From contig NZ_VTZW01000019.1 of assembly GCF_009728995.1 (NCBI RefSeq), positions 248,001 to 312,000 on the forward strand: a stretch of DNA of 64,000 bases, given 5' to 3'. Every line of letters starts with the position of its first letter. The first letter of the stretch is position 1. The position numbers and the translations under genes are program-made. This stretch comes from Streptomonospora sp. PA3. GTDB lineage: Bacteria; Actinomycetota; Actinomycetes; Streptosporangiales; Streptosporangiaceae. The notes below the pieces were generated by a model. It worked only from the letters and a program-made list of their open reading frames with translations, had not been told where the DNA came from and made no database searches. This document shows, piece by piece, positions 62,942 through 64,000 of the stretch.

Positions 62942-63374
62942 GTTCCGCCGCCGTTCAGCGCCGCGAATTCCAGCGGAGCACGCCCTTCCGGTGGTCACCG
63001 CGTGTGCACCGGAGGAACCTCCGTCGCCCTCTGCACTCATGCCGCATCTATGCATAAAGTGGGTCCGTGCCCCCCGTTGATTACCCCATGACCGAAACGT
63101 GCGAATGCCGCGGCCGACGCCGCCGCACGAGCCCGGCGACCGCCCCGGGCCGCGCGCGCGGCTCGGCGGATGCGGGCCCGCCGGGACATCCGGCGGGCCG
63201 CCTCGCGCGTCCCTTCACGACGGGGGCTCCCCCACGGGCCGCGCGCCGCGGTCCTCCGGCGGCGCCGTACCGATCGCTCGCTCCGCGTGCTTCCACACCG
63301 GCCGACCCCCTCGCCCCCGCCGGTGGCAGCCATGTCGTCTACCAGGCCGCGGGCCCTAGGGTGGTGCATTCACC
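62942..63374. other. Non-coding stretch
   Basis: About 430 bases without a convincing gene. A small AT-richer patch at about 63040-63065 (ATCTATGCATAAAGTGG) may be promoter DNA. Frames across the rest are Arg/Pro-rich artefacts. Confidence 0.45.
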
Positions 63375-64000
63375 GTGACCATTGCGCTAATCGCGATCAT
63401 CGCCGTCATCGTGGTCCTCATCGTCCTGGTGCTGATCCTGCTGGGCATGCGGGCGCTCAACGCCAGCAACGCCGACGACGGCTACGACGACGAGGACGAG
63501 CGCGCCTACGCCGACGACTACGACGAAGAGGAGCCCGGCGACGAGCCCGAGCCGCGCGGGCGCGGCCGCGCCCGCGAGCGCCGCCCGCGCGCCGAGGCGG
63601 CCCCCGCGCGCTCGCGCAGCCGCCGCGGGCGCTCCCTCGCGCGCGACGACGCCGACGACTTCGCCGGCAACGACTTCTGGTCCAGCCTCTCCGGCGACGA
63701 TCCCGACTTCGACGACGAGGAGCGCCCCTTCAGCGGACGGCGCGACACCCGCGCGGAGTCGACCGCGGCCATGGCGGCCGTTCCCGACGATGACGACGAG
63801 GACGACGCCCCCGCCCCGGCCCGTGCGGCCGACGCCGGGCCCGAGCGCCCCGCTGCCGCCGAGGGGGCGTCCCGCGGCCGCCGGGGCACCGACCCAGGCC
63901 CGGCCCCGACTCCGGCGAGCCAGGGCGGCGGCTCCACCGACACCTCCGGACTGCGCATGCTGGCCAGCCTGGGGCAGGGCCCGGCACCGGGCGAACCCGC
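63375..64000 (+). CDS. Single-helix membrane protein with acidic/arginine-rich domain (partial)
   Basis: A GTG at 63375 opens a frame that stays open to the right edge, at least 208 residues. It starts with one long helix, VTIALIAIIAVIVVLIVLVL followed by ILLGMRALNASN. Then come alternating Asp/Glu and Arg-rich stretches (DDGYDDEDERAYADDYDEEE, RGRGRARERRPR) and DFAGNDFWSSLSGDDPDFDDEERPF, probably cytoplasmic and disordered. The ribosome site is weak (AGGGTGG). The family is not recognised. The FWSSLSGDDPDF patch may be a short conserved binding motif. Confidence 0.6.
   Translation, partial: MTIALIAIIAVIVVLIVLVLILLGMRALNASNADDGYDDEDERAYADDYDEEEPGDEPEPRGRGRARERRPRAEAAPARSRSRRGRSLARDDADDFAGNDFWSSLSGDDPDFDDEERPFSGRRDTRAESTAAMAAVPDDDDEDDAPAPARAADAGPERPAAAEGASRGRRGTDPGPAPTPASQGGGSTDTSGLRMLASLGQGPAPGEP

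Overview
The window is a very GC-rich (about 70% or more), densely coded actinomycete chromosome segment. Gene content and protein style point to the family Nocardiopsaceae (Nocardiopsis, Streptomonospora or a Thermobifida relative). This rests on a SepH cell-division protein, DUF3710, DUF4193 and DUF4235 proteins, an AfsR-type SARP, an F420-type oxidoreductase, a bacterial serpin and many GTG/TTG starts. The genus is inferred, not proven. No tRNA, rRNA, insertion sequence, prophage or CRISPR array was seen.

Layout. 0-4 kb: end of an unknown gene, dxs, a Mug-type DNA glycosylase, a TauE/SafE exporter and a 51-bp tandem repeat. 4.2-9.7 kb: a xylose-type sugar ABC operon (binding protein, ATPase, permease) under a ROK regulator, then a P-loop kinase. 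9.7-15.3 kb: two acidic lipoproteins (one Met-rich and repetitive), a membrane-anchored molybdopterin oxidoreductase, a SigK/RskA sigma/anti-sigma pair and two septum-formation-type lipoproteins. 15.3-20.7 kb: a large Ser/Thr kinase and aconitase. 20.7-26.8 kb: repeats, a small membrane protein, an LLM oxidoreductase, an RNA methyltransferase, two TrkA proteins and DUF3159. 26.9-35.3 kb: an accessory-looking island with a second sugar ABC operon lacking an ATPase, a serpin, two GNATs and about 1.9 kb of repeats and palindromes. 35.3-41.4 kb: DUF3710, dut, valS, DUF4235, an unknown protein and DUF4193. 41.8-53.3 kb: cutRS, a 55-codon gene, an inositol monophosphatase, an S9 peptidase, ferrochelatase, a sugar-lactone oxidase, an acidic membrane protein and sepH. 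53.3-64 kb: two PH-domain membrane proteins, a DrrAB-type exporter, Spo0M, an AfsR-type regulator, a PEBP lipoprotein and a partial membrane protein.

How the genes may work together. The sigK-rskA genes stand divergently beside a sulfite-oxidase/MsrP-fold membrane enzyme and a Met-rich lipoprotein. That grouping resembles a proteobacterial system in which an ECF sigma factor controls a methionine-rich scavenger and the reductase that repairs it. It is the best candidate here for an undescribed system. Two regulatory signals also stand out: 11-bp-phased TGTCAG repeats in front of drrAB, near the SARP gene, and a duplicated segment carrying TAAG-N7-TAAG upstream of cutR. Much of the rest is conserved actinomycete housekeeping with its usual neighbours, interrupted by the 27-35 kb island.
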